Part shown: positions 53,302 to 61,538 of the stretch, in pieces | Layout: each line of letters starts with the position of its first letter | How positions within the stretch are numbered: position 1 is the stretch's first letter | Assembly (NCBI RefSeq): GCF_000720255.1 | Contig: NZ_JOJE01000017.1 | Coordinates: forward strand, 108,314 to 172,313 | Direction of reading: 5' to 3' | Origin: Streptomyces griseus subsp. griseus | GTDB taxonomy: Bacteria; Actinomycetota; Actinomycetes; Streptomycetales; Streptomycetaceae | Length of the DNA: 64,000 nucleotides | The notes under the pieces: generated by a model | What the model saw: only the letters and a program-made list of their open reading frames with translations | What the model was told of the DNA's origin: nothing | The model's database searches: none | Program-made: the position numbers and the translations under genes

Positions 53302-53348
53302 TGTTCCCTCTCCTTCCTCAGCAGGTTGGCCAGGCTTTCGTTGCTCAC
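53298..53348 (-). CDS. 16-residue upstream ORF duplicating the acs N-terminus
   Basis: GTG 53348 behind GAGAGGGAGATGTC encodes [16 protein letters not shown] and ends in a TGA that overlaps the acs GTG (GTGA). The peptide mirrors the acs start, [17 protein letters not shown]. Both starts have their own RBS. It looks like a short duplication of the 5' end of acs that now forms a leader ORF, with acs translation coupled to it. Confidence 0.6.
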
Positions 53349-53595
53349 GACATCTCCCTCTCGAAGGGTGTCCGTTGTGTCCCAGGCCACAGCTCATCAG
53401 ACCCGGGGGCCCGCTGACAAGGGCCAATGGGAAATTGGTTTAGACCTTTGGGTCGGGGTTCGGCTCATCCCTTCCCACGGGCGGCGGCGCCCCACAGTTC
53501 ATCAGCTGTAACGCCGCTCACATCCCGGCCCGGACACAGGTGAAGCGCCACTCACGAGCCCGTCGAGGAGAGGGGCAGGGCCGTGGTGGTCGGCC

Positions 53596-56088
53596 TCAGG
53601 CGGACAGGTCGGTTTCCGACTCCCGCACGTGGTCGAACACCGCCTCCCCGTCCACCTCGGTGAGCAGATACGCCTGCGCCTCGCCCACGTGGAAGTACAT
53701 CCCCTGCAACTCCAGCGCCCCGGCGTCCAGCGCGTCGCCCACCGCCTCGTGCGCTCTGAGGTGCTCCAGCTGCTGGACCACGTTGGTCAGGCACAGCTGC
53801 TCGACCGCGTCGGCGGGTTTCCGCCCGGCCAGGCGGGCCCGCGGCCGGATGTCGTCGGCCACGCGCTCCAGGCTGGGCGAGCCGTGCCGCAGCCACCGCT
53901 TGAGGGGGGTCCGGGCGCCGCCCGGCTCGGAGTTGAGCAGCGCCTGCATGGCCCCGCACCCGGAGTGCCCGCACACCGTGATGGACCGTACCCGCAGGAC
54001 GTCCACCGCGTACTCGATCGCCGCCGCCACCGAGTCGTCTCCGCTCTCCTCTCCGGGCAGCGGCACCAGGTTGCCCACGTTGCGCACCACGAACAGGTCG
54101 CCGGGGCCACTGGAGGTGATCATCGAGGTGACCAGGCGTGAGTCGGCGCAGGTGAGGAAGAGCTGGGCCGGCTGCTGCCCCTCCCGGGCCAGCCGGGCCA
54201 ACTCGCCTCGCACGAGCGGTGCGGTGTTGCGCTGGAAGGTGCTGATACCGCGGAGGAGTTGATGACCGCTGTCGCGGTTCGTCGAGTCCGCCGGGGCTGT
54301 CGAGTCGGCCGGGACCTTCCGGATGCTCGGGTCGGTCGGGTGGGCGTTGGGGTGGCCGTTCGTCGCGGTGTCCGACGGCCCGTACGGTTGGCCGGCTTCG
54401 TCGGCCACCGGTGCGGACGGTGGGCGCTCGCACTGGTGGTTGCGCCAGGGGGTCCAGGGTCGGCAACGGCACTCGGCGGAGGACGCCGGTCCGGTGGCGC
54501 CGTCCTCGGCGTGCAGGTCGGCGAGGGCTCCCGGCTCGGCGATTCTGATTCCGGCGCGGCGACCGGTCAGTTCCACGGAGCCCCCTTGCGCGGTGTGCGT
54601 GTGCTGCCAGTCGTGCAGGGACTCGTATGCCGCGTGGTCCATGAAGGATCCGTCCAACTCCACGACGGCACAGGCGCCCTGGGGCACGAGATGCAGGGCC
54701 CGGCTGAGCCGGGGCACCGCGAGGAACGTCAGCTGTCCTCGCACGTGGACGTAGTGGACCCCTTCCTTCTCGTCGTGTGTGATCCGGGTGTGGGCGAGGC
54801 GGTTGAGGGCGACGGCGACGGCGGCGGCGATGCCCAGCGCCACGCCCTCCAGGACGCCCAGGAGGACGACCCCGAGTGTGGTGATGGCGTACACCAGCAC
54901 CTCGCGGTGGCGGGTCACCGTGCGGATGTGGTGCAGGGACACCATCTGGATGCCGACGGCCATCACCAGGGCGGCGAGCGAGGCGAGCGGGATGAGCTCG
55001 AGGAGCGGGACCATCAGCAGTGCGGCGGCTACTACGAGAACGCCGTGCATCATCGTGGAGTTCCGGCTCACGGCACCGGATCTCACATTCGCCGAACTGC
55101 GCACGGCCACCCCTGCGACGGGCAGTCCGCCGAGCGCGCCGGAGACGACGTTGGCCGCGCCCTGTCCGAGCAGTTCGCGGTCGAGGTCGGAGCGTCCGAC
55201 CCGGCCCGGCAGCCCCGGCCGCCGGGCGACCAGCTTGTCCACGGCGACCGCGCCGAGCAGCGACTGCACGCTGCACACCAGGGTGGTGGTGAGCACGGCG
55301 GCGACGAGGCCGGCCACCGGGCCCTCGGGAAGGCCGGCCAGCGCATGGCTGCTCCACGATGGCAGATCGACCTTGGGCAGGGTCAGTCCGGCGACCGCGG
55401 CGGTCACGGTCGCGGCGGTCACCGCGACGAGCGGGGTGGGCACCATGCGCAGGAGCCGTCCGGCCCGGCCCGGGATCCTGGGCCAGAGCAGCAACAGGGC
55501 CAGGGTGAGCGCGCTCATGGTCACGGCCGCCGGGTGCACTGCGGCCAACTGGGCGGGCAGCGCCCAGAGGTTGGCGAGCACGGAGCTCTGCGGACTGCCG
55601 CCGAGGACGATGTGCAGTTGTGCGACGGCGATGGTGACGCCGATGCCGGCGAGCATGCCGTGCACGATGGCGGGGCTGACGGCGAGTGCGGTGCGGGCCA
55701 CGCGCAGGCAGCCGAGGCCCAGTTGGGCCAGTCCGGCGAGGACGGTGATGGCGCAGGTCGTACGCCATCCGTAGCGGTGGATGAGATCGGCGGTGACCAC
55801 CGTGAGGCCGGCGGCCGGGCCGCTGACCTGGAGGGGGCAGCCGCCGAGCCGTCCGGCGACGATTCCGCCGACGGCCGCGGCGACGAGGCCCGCCTGGAGG
55901 GGAGCGCCGGTGGCGAGGGCGATGCCGAGGGACAGCGGCAGGGCGATCAGGAAGACCGCGATCGACGCCGACACGTCGGCGCCCGCCACGCTGAAACGGC
56001 GGCGCCGGGTCGGAGTGGGGCCGGAGGGCGGGCCGACGCCTCCGGTGTGCGTCGAGTCGGTCGGTCGGGTGGGGGCGCAGGCTGACAT
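53596..56088 (-). CDS. SulP-family anion transporter fused to beta-carbonic anhydrase
   Basis: 830 residues from ATG 56088 with GGAG 8 nt upstream. Residues ~30-430 are the SulP membrane domain ('FLIALPLSLGIALATGAPLQ', 'GPAAGLTVVTADLIHRYG'). About 440-540 resemble a STAS domain ('YVHVRGQLTFLAVPRLSRAL', 'VVELDGSFMDHAAYESLHDW'). After a Pro/Asp/Ser-rich linker, residues ~630-825 form a beta-class carbonic anhydrase with 'QLFLTCADSRLVTSM' (Cys and Asp-Arg dyad), 'VVRNVGNLVPLPG' and 'ITVCGHSGCGAM' (His and Cys ligands). The fusion suggests bicarbonate uptake coupled to CO2 hydration. Confidence 0.93.
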   Translation of the reverse strand: MSACAPTRPTDSTHTGGVGPPSGPTPTRRRRFSVAGADVSASIAVFLIALPLSLGIALATGAPLQAGLVAAAVGGIVAGRLGGCPLQVSGPAAGLTVVTADLIHRYGWRTTCAITVLAGLAQLGLGCLRVARTALAVSPAIVHGMLAGIGVTIAVAQLHIVLGGSPQSSVLANLWALPAQLAAVHPAAVTMSALTLALLLLWPRIPGRAGRLLRMVPTPLVAVTAATVTAAVAGLTLPKVDLPSWSSHALAGLPEGPVAGLVAAVLTTTLVCSVQSLLGAVAVDKLVARRPGLPGRVGRSDLDRELLGQGAANVVSGALGGLPVAGVAVRSSANVRSGAVSRNSTMMHGVLVVAAALLMVPLLELIPLASLAALVMAVGIQMVSLHHIRTVTRHREVLVYAITTLGVVLLGVLEGVALGIAAAVAVALNRLAHTRITHDEKEGVHYVHVRGQLTFLAVPRLSRALHLVPQGACAVVELDGSFMDHAAYESLHDWQHTHTAQGGSVELTGRRAGIRIAEPGALADLHAEDGATGPASSAECRCRPWTPWRNHQCERPPSAPVADEAGQPYGPSDTATNGHPNAHPTDPSIRKVPADSTAPADSTNRDSGHQLLRGISTFQRNTAPLVRGELARLAREGQQPAQLFLTCADSRLVTSMITSSGPGDLFVVRNVGNLVPLPGEESGDDSVAAAIEYAVDVLRVRSITVCGHSGCGAMQALLNSEPGGARTPLKRWLRHGSPSLERVADDIRPRARLAGRKPADAVEQLCLTNVVQQLEHLRAHEAVGDALDAGALELQGMYFHVGEAQAYLLTEVDGEAVFDHVRESETDLSA

Positions 56089-56410
56089 GTTCCCGTCTCC
56101 TCCGGGCAGCGCGGTCGCGGAACTAGTGGTCCCCGCTCGACGGCGGGGCGGGTCGCGGCCGTGGATCACGGCGTGCAGCGGCGGGATGATTCAACGCTCG
56201 GTAAATGAATAGTAATTCAGAGTAAAGGCCAAGCATGGACTTTACGGGCAAATGGGGTAATCAATCACCCTGATGAGTGAACTGAGTATTTGATCGGCTT
56301 GTCTTACTAATTCCTTCTCGGCCTCATGCGACCTTGGCGGCGCTGTCGGCTCACCCCGGCACATCAACGGAGAACGCCCTCGCCGGCGTCGGCCTGAGAG
56401 AAGGAAGTAG
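56089..56410. promoter_or_regulatory. Divergent promoter region, AT-rich centre
   Basis: About 320 bp with a markedly AT-rich core at ~56190-56310 (e.g. GGTAAATGAATAGTAATTCA). It must carry promoters of the SulP-carbonic anhydrase gene (left) and the lipoprotein gene (right). No gene, RNA or clear operator is recognised. Confidence 0.5.
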
Positions 56411-57697
56411 GTGGCGGGCATGGCCGCCAACCAGAGAATCGCCGCGGGCGCCCTGGCCGTGGCCGTCGCCGTGTCGCTCGCCGGTTGCGCGACGGGGACC
56501 AGTGGTCCGCGCGACACCGACGAGGGAGCGCTCGGCCCCGGCAAGGCGAAGCAGGCGCCCGCGCCCCGGAGCATGGTCCGTCTCATCGGCGACGGCTCCA
56601 CCGCGTACACCGGCGCCCAGCCCCACCTGCTCAGGCCCGAGCGCCTCAAGGCCGGTCAGAAGCCCCCGCAGTTCGTGGTGTTCTCGTGGGACGGCGCGGG
56701 AGAGGACAGCCAGAAGCTGTTCTCCCACTTCCGCAAGGTGGCCCGGAACAATCACGCCACCATGACGTACTTCCTCAGCGGCGTGTACATGCTCCCGGAG
56801 GAGAAGCGCGACCTCTACAAGCCGCCGCAGCACTCACCGGGCCGTTCCGACATCGGCTTCAACGACGAGCAGGGCATCGCCGACACGGTGAAGCAGCTGC
56901 GCCTGGCGTGGCTGGAGGGCAACGAGATCGGCACCCACTTCAACGGCCATTTCTGCGGCACCGGCGGTGGCGTGGGGGAGTGGTCCGTCGACGAGTGGAA
57001 GGAGGAGATCGACCAGGCCAAGCAGTTCGTGAAGTCCTGGAAGACCAACACCGGGATGACGAACGCGGCCCCGTTGCCCTTCGACTACGACAAGGAGCTC
57101 GTCGGCGCCCGCACGCCGTGCCTGGAGGGACAGAAAAACTTCATGAAGGCCGCCCGCGACCTGGGCTTCCGCTACGACACCAGCGGAGTGAACGACCAGG
57201 TCTGGCCGGAGAAGAAGAACGGCCTGTGGGACCTGTCCATGCAGCTCGTGCCCTTCCCCGGTCACTCCTACGAGCAGCTCACCATGGACTACAACTTCAT
57301 GGTCAACCAGTCCGGCACCACCACGCAGGGCGACCCCGGCAAGCGCGAGTTCTGGGGCGACCAGATGCGTGACGGGCTGTTGCTGGGCTTCCGGCGGGCC
57401 TACGACGGCAACCGTGCGCCGCTGATCATCGGAAACCACTTCGAGTCCTGGAACGGCGGCACCTACATGCGCGCCGTCGAGGAGGTCGTCGAGGACGTCT
57501 GCACCCGGCCCGAGGTGCGCTGTGTGTCCTTCCGTCAGCTCGCCGACTGGCTGGACGCCCAGGACCCGCGGACGCTCGCGAAGCTGCGCGCGCTGGACGT
57601 CGGCGAGGCCCCGAAGCAGGGCTGGGCGGCCTTCCTGTCGGGCCGCCCAGCCCCCGCCCCGAAGGGCGCGCCGGGAGCGCCGGCGGTCTGGCGGTAG
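56411..57697 (+). CDS. Secreted lipoprotein, polysaccharide deacetylase-like
   Basis: 428 residues from GTG 56411; ATG 56420 is an alternative. The signal peptide ends in lipobox 'VSLAGCATG'. The mature part shows a NodB-like barrel: 'PQFVVFSWDGAGEDSQKLFS' (where a catalytic DD is usual), 'MTYFLSGVYMLPEEKR', 'EGNEIGTHFNGHFCGTGGGV', 'FRYDTSGVNDQVWPEKKNGL', 'IIGNHFESWNGGTYMRAVEE'. It probably acts on cell-wall polysaccharide, but the first metal-site Asp pair is altered (WDGA), so activity is uncertain. Confidence 0.8.
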   Translation: MAGMAANQRIAAGALAVAVAVSLAGCATGTSGPRDTDEGALGPGKAKQAPAPRSMVRLIGDGSTAYTGAQPHLLRPERLKAGQKPPQFVVFSWDGAGEDSQKLFSHFRKVARNNHATMTYFLSGVYMLPEEKRDLYKPPQHSPGRSDIGFNDEQGIADTVKQLRLAWLEGNEIGTHFNGHFCGTGGGVGEWSVDEWKEEIDQAKQFVKSWKTNTGMTNAAPLPFDYDKELVGARTPCLEGQKNFMKAARDLGFRYDTSGVNDQVWPEKKNGLWDLSMQLVPFPGHSYEQLTMDYNFMVNQSGTTTQGDPGKREFWGDQMRDGLLLGFRRAYDGNRAPLIIGNHFESWNGGTYMRAVEEVVEDVCTRPEVRCVSFRQLADWLDAQDPRTLAKLRALDVGEAPKQGWAAFLSGRPAPAPKGAPGAPAVWR

Positions 57698-57833
57698 CGG
57701 CCGGGCCGTAGTGACCTGGCGATCGCGGCCGAGCAGTAGCGGCCGGGCGGTACGGCCGAACCGGTGTCGGGCAGCAGCGGTCGGCGCCCGGATCCGGCGG
57801 TGGCCGTCGGACCCGGCGTCCGGCCGGGAGCCG

Positions 57834-58814
57834 TCAGGCGGATGCGGTGACGCTCTCGCCGAGCACGTACCCGGGGTCGATCTGCGTGGCCAGGTCGGTC
57901 CCGGTGCGCTCGTTGCCCCAGGACAGGGCGTTCTTCAGGTGGAAGTGCACCATCTGGCGCGTGTAGCGCTCGGGGTCTCGCAGCTCGTACGTCGCGTCGA
58001 CGGTCGTCCGCAGCAGGCTCAGGGCGCGGCGGTTGGCGTCCTCCAGGAGCTCGAACCGGGGCGGCCGGCCCTTCTCCATGGCGCGCACCCAGTCCGAGTG
58101 CCCGACCGTCACGAGCAGGTCGTCCCCGACTTCGGCGCGGAGGAAGTCGAGGTCGTCCTGGCCCTGCACCTTGTTGCCGACGACCTTCAGCACGACGCCG
58201 AAGTCGCGGGCGTACTCCTTGTACTGGCGGTAGACGGAGATCCCCTTGCGGGTCGGCTCGGCGACGAGGAACGTGATGTCGAAGCGGGTGAACATGCCGG
58301 AGGCGAAGGAGTCCGAGCCCGCCGTCATGTCGACCACGACGTACTCGTCACGGCCGTCCACCAGGTGGTTCAGGCACAACTCCACCGCTCCCGTCTTGGA
58401 GTGGTAGCAGGAGACCCCCAGGTCGGCGTCCGTGAAGGGGCCCGTGACCATCAAACGGACGGCGCCGTCGTCGAGTTCCACCGGCCGGGCGCAGGCGTCG
58501 TAGACCGGATTGTCCTCACACACCCGCAGCAGCCGCGAGCCCTCGCCCGGAGGCGTCGTTTTGATCATCGTCTCGGCGGAGGCGATACGGGGGTTGGAGC
58601 CGCGCAGATAGTCCTTGATCAGCGCCAGCCGTTCGCCCATCGCGGGCAGTGCGGCGGCCTCCGCCTCGTCGAGGCCCAGCGCGGGGCCCAGGTGCTGGTT
58701 GATGTCGGCGTCGACGGCGACGACCGGGGCGCCCGAGGCCGCGAGATGGCGGATGAACAGGGAGGACAGGGTGGTCTTGCCGCTGCCGCCCTTCCCGACG
58801 AAAGCAATTTTCAT
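57834..58814 (-). CDS. CooC-like P-loop ATPase (MinD/CooC family)
   Basis: 326 residues from ATG 58814. Deviant Walker A 'IAFVGKGGSGKTTLSSLFIR', switch 'VVAVDADINQHLGPALGLDE', 'DEYVVVDMTAGSDSFASGMF'. CooC proteins use ATP to help insert metal into CODH, nitrogenase or hydrogenase. A conserved CxC-type metal site is not obvious ('CYHSKTGAVELCLNHL' has two Cys). No CODH or hydrogenase gene is adjacent, so the client is unknown. Confidence 0.88.
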   Translation of the reverse strand: MKIAFVGKGGSGKTTLSSLFIRHLAASGAPVVAVDADINQHLGPALGLDEAEAAALPAMGERLALIKDYLRGSNPRIASAETMIKTTPPGEGSRLLRVCEDNPVYDACARPVELDDGAVRLMVTGPFTDADLGVSCYHSKTGAVELCLNHLVDGRDEYVVVDMTAGSDSFASGMFTRFDITFLVAEPTRKGISVYRQYKEYARDFGVVLKVVGNKVQGQDDLDFLRAEVGDDLLVTVGHSDWVRAMEKGRPPRFELLEDANRRALSLLRTTVDATYELRDPERYTRQMVHFHLKNALSWGNERTGTDLATQIDPGYVLGESVTASA

Positions 58815-58914
58815 GTTCACCAAGCGTAGCGGTGAGATAGCTGTATGTGGCAGGCGTGGTGAAGAAGACCACTCCATCGTGGGGTTCGCCCCCGGGGTGC
58901 GTAATGTCGTACTC

Positions 58915-59739
58915 ATGAGTACGACAGGTGCGCCCGCCGATCCTCTCGCCGCTCTGGGCACGCTGCCCGGCGTATCCGAGTCCGTGGAGTCCGTACGCAA
59001 GGCCGTGGACCGGGTCTACGGGCACCGGATCATGCGGCGCCGCAGCACCGCGGTCACCTCCGAGGCGGCCCTGCGCGGCGCGCGCGGCTCCGCGGCGCTC
59101 TCCGGCGCCGACTGGGCTCTGGAGGAGGTGCGTCGGCGCACCGACTTCGGCGCCGACGACGAGGCGCGCGTGGTGGGCGCGGCCCTGCGGCTGTCGGCCG
59201 AGGCCGGCCAGCTGCTGTCCATCTGGCGGCAGTCCCCCCTGCGGGTGCTGGCCCGGCTGCACCTGGTGGCCGCCGCGGCCAAGGACGACGAGGTGGGGCG
59301 GCCGCGTCAGGCCGGCGAACGTGTCGACGAGCCGCTGATCGAGCTGCCGCTGCCGAGCGCCGCCGACGTCTCCGGGCGCCTGGAGGGGCTGTCCGAGCTG
59401 GTCATCGCGGGCAGTTCCGCGCCCGCCCTGGTCACGGCCGCCGTCGTCCACGGCGAACTCCTCGCGCTGCGCCCCTTCGCCTCTCACAACGGACTGATCG
59501 CCCGCACCGCCGAGCGCATCGTCCTGATCGGCAGCGGCCTCGATCCGAAGTCGATCTGTCCGGCGGAGGTGGGGCACGCCGAACTGGGGCGCGCGGCCTA
59601 TCTGGCGGCGCTCGACGGGTACGTCTCCGGCACGCCGGAGGGGATGGCGGCCTGGATCACCCACTGCGGCAGGGCCGTCGAGTTGGGCGCGCGCGAGTCC
59701 ACGGCGGTGTGCGAGGCGCTTCAGCGCGGGGCGGCGTAA
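58915..59739 (+). CDS. Fic/DOC-like protein with a degenerate motif
   Basis: 274 residues from ATG 58915. The segment 'ALRPFASHNGLIARTAERIV' aligns with the Fic motif HPFx(D/E)GNGRxxR, but His is Arg and the acidic and second Gly positions are changed, so AMP-transfer chemistry is doubtful. The preceding helices ('LVTAAVVHGELLALRPF') match Fic geometry. The gene is divergent from the CooC-like ATPase and followed by a terminator. It is often annotated as an oxidoreductase in Streptomyces without basis that I can see. Confidence 0.75.
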   Translation: MSTTGAPADPLAALGTLPGVSESVESVRKAVDRVYGHRIMRRRSTAVTSEAALRGARGSAALSGADWALEEVRRRTDFGADDEARVVGAALRLSAEAGQLLSIWRQSPLRVLARLHLVAAAAKDDEVGRPRQAGERVDEPLIELPLPSAADVSGRLEGLSELVIAGSSAPALVTAAVVHGELLALRPFASHNGLIARTAERIVLIGSGLDPKSICPAEVGHAELGRAAYLAALDGYVSGTPEGMAAWITHCGRAVELGARESTAVCEALQRGAA

Positions 59740-59745
59740 ACGCGA

Positions 59746-59766
59746 GAAGCCCCCTATGGGGGCTTC
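59746..59766 (+). terminator. Terminator of the Fic-like gene
   Basis: GAAGCCCCC and GGGGGCTTC form a perfect 9-bp stem with loop TAT, 7 bp past the stop. Confidence 0.9.
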
Positions 59767-60125
59767 ACAAGGGTTGCGGCGGTACGAGGATTCGTACCGC
59801 CGCTGGCATGTTCACCGGGTTACCAAGCGTCCTCGAGATATTGCCCATCAGGTCGGGAACTTCGCCCGTCACCTGGTGCGGCTGGCCCGTAATCGACGGG
59901 TCGACGTCGCGTGGGTGCCCAGTGTTCATGCTCGGTCCGTGGGGCCATATGCGTTATTGAAGGTGATCCTCTCGGATGTCCTTGGTCTCGCGGGCCGTTG
60001 AGTCCTTTGTACTCCAGGACCCCGACAACCGGAAGCCCTGACTGCACTTCTTTACTTTTACTCTCAAACACGAGGTAAACGGGCGTTAATGCGGCAGTTC
60101 ATGCACGGGCCGATGAAGGTACAGG
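59767..60125. other. Lower-GC intergenic stretch, no confident gene
   Basis: About 360 bp. A + strand frame at 59756-60001 contains plausible protein ('RDIAHQVGNFARHLVRLARN') but overlaps the terminator and lacks an RBS; the opposite strand has a frame too. GC falls to about 55-60%, unlike neighbours. It could be a gene remnant or a regulatory region for the HAD gene tail. I cannot decide. Confidence 0.4.
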
Positions 60126-60959
60126 TCAGGTCACCGTCGCGCGGCGGCGACTGGCGTACCAGACCAGGCCCGCGGTGGCCGCCGCGGCTCCTATGGCGGC
60201 GGCCGCGACGAGCGTCGGACGGGGCGGTACGGAGAACGAGGGGATCCGCTTCTTGAGGCGCACCGGCCGGTGGAAGTCGAGGATCGGCCACCCGCGCGCG
60301 AGGGCCTCGCGTCGCAGCGCGCGGTCCGGGTTGACGGCGTGCGGGTTCCCGACGGCCCGCAGCATCGGCAGATCCGTCGCCGAGTCGCTGTAGGCGTAGC
60401 AGCGGGTGAGGTCGTACCCCTCGGACGCGGCCAGTCCCTCTATCGCCTCGGCCTTGGTCGGGCCGTACGCGTAGTACTCCACCTCTCCGGTGAAACAGCC
60501 GTCGTCACCCACGACCATCCGGGTGGCCACCACGCGGTCCGCGCCGAGCAGCTCGCCGATCGGCTCGACCACCTCGGCACCCGACGTGGACACGATCACG
60601 ACGTCGCGTCCGGCGGCGTGGTGCTCCTCGATGAGGGACGCCGCCTCGTCGTAGATGATCGGGTCGATCAGGTCGTGCAGGGTCTCGGCGACAAGATCCT
60701 TCACCTGCTGGACGTTCCATCCGCGGCACAGCGTGGACAGGTACTCGCGCATCCGCTCCATCTGGTCGTGGTCGAGTCCGCCCACGAGGAAGACGAACTG
60801 GGCGTAGGCGGTGCGCAAGGCCGCCCTGCGGTTGATCAGACCGCCTTGGTAGAAGGACTTGCTGAAGGTGAGCGTGCTCGACTTCGCAATGACCGTCTTG
60901 TCCAGGTCAAAGAAGGCCGCTGTGCGGGGCAAGGAGTGGTTTTCCACGCCCTTGAGCAT
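60126..60959 (-). CDS. HAD-IB family phosphatase, SerB-like, membrane anchored
   Basis: 277 residues from ATG 60959. Motif I 'AAFFDLDKTVIAKSSTLTFS', motif II 'VVIVSTSGAEVVEPIGE', Lys motif 'YGPTKAEAIEGLAAS', motif IV 'CYAYSDSATDLPMLRAVG' with its Asp pair. A C-terminal membrane helix ('LVAAAAIGAAAATAGLVWYA') tethers it. Family members hydrolyse phosphoserine or phospholipid-type substrates. It is divergent from the 6C RNA and ssd. Confidence 0.9.
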   Translation of the reverse strand: MLKGVENHSLPRTAAFFDLDKTVIAKSSTLTFSKSFYQGGLINRRAALRTAYAQFVFLVGGLDHDQMERMREYLSTLCRGWNVQQVKDLVAETLHDLIDPIIYDEAASLIEEHHAAGRDVVIVSTSGAEVVEPIGELLGADRVVATRMVVGDDGCFTGEVEYYAYGPTKAEAIEGLAASEGYDLTRCYAYSDSATDLPMLRAVGNPHAVNPDRALRREALARGWPILDFHRPVRLKKRIPSFSVPPRPTLVAAAAIGAAAATAGLVWYASRRRATVT

Positions 60960-61044
60960 AGGTGCAGCCCATTCGGCGTAAGGTGGGCGCGTGGGTTTGC
61001 CTGAGAGGCCTCTCGGGTACACCATGGAAGTCACGGATCGTTCG

Positions 61045-61130
61045 CGACCGTGCTAACCCGGCCCGACTCCTCCCCCCCCGAGTCGGCCGTGGAGACGACC
61101 CCCGCTCTCCCCCCCGGCGGGGGTCGTCGC
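61045..61130 (+). ncRNA. 6C: 6C small RNA
   Basis: Two adjacent hairpins each expose a run of at least six C in the loop: CCGACTC - CTCCCCCCCC - GAGTCGG (61063-61086), and GACGACCCCCGC - loop TCTCCCCCCCG - GCGGGGGTCGTC (61094-61128). This matches the actinobacterial 6C RNA motif, which has two stem-loops with C-rich loops and is conserved next to the ssd/septum locus. The 5' end is approximate; the second hairpin doubles as terminator. The C loops are thought to pair with G-rich mRNA regions such as RBSs. Confidence 0.85.
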
Positions 61131-61538
61131 ATGTCCGGGTGGGTTTTCCTCTGCTTTTCGCGGCCGCGGTGCCGTGTCGGGGCGGCTACGGCCGCCCCTT
61201 CCGCATGTTCACCAGCCATCACGGTGCGTAGCGGCCGGGCTGCTCTGTGGAAGACGTACACGGGATGGTGCAGCGGTCACCGGTTTGGGTGACGGCGATA
61301 TTCACAGGCTCCGAGTTGTCCACAGTTATCGACCAAGATCCACACGATTTCCGAGATCGCTGCACCGTGATTCCAACGCGTCCCGTTCGCGGCGAGTTCA
61401 TGGCCGCGTTCGGTTTGTCGGACGCGTATGGCCGGATTCTGTCGGCCGTGCAAAGGAGGCCGTCGCGGGTTCTCCACATGTCGGGAATCGCGGGGCCGCA
61501 GGGGCCTGCGCGAGATGCAGCGAAGGGGGATGGAAACC
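61131..61538. promoter_or_regulatory. Leader/promoter region of ssd with a DnaA-box-like site
   Basis: About 400 bp without a convincing gene. It includes TTGTCCACA (61316-61324), identical to the Streptomyces DnaA-box consensus, followed by ATCCACAC at 61339. A frame open from 61247 on the + strand has no RBS and no protein-like sequence. The ssd promoter should lie in this interval. Confidence 0.5.

Noticed and set aside
53596..56088. Two separate genes (transporter and carbonic anhydrase)
   Set aside because: The frame is continuous across the linker with no stop or strong internal RBS; the fusion is a known architecture.
59756..60001. Small basic protein gene
   Set aside because: The frame begins inside the terminator of the Fic-like gene, has no RBS and no recognisable family; left as an undecided intergenic stretch.
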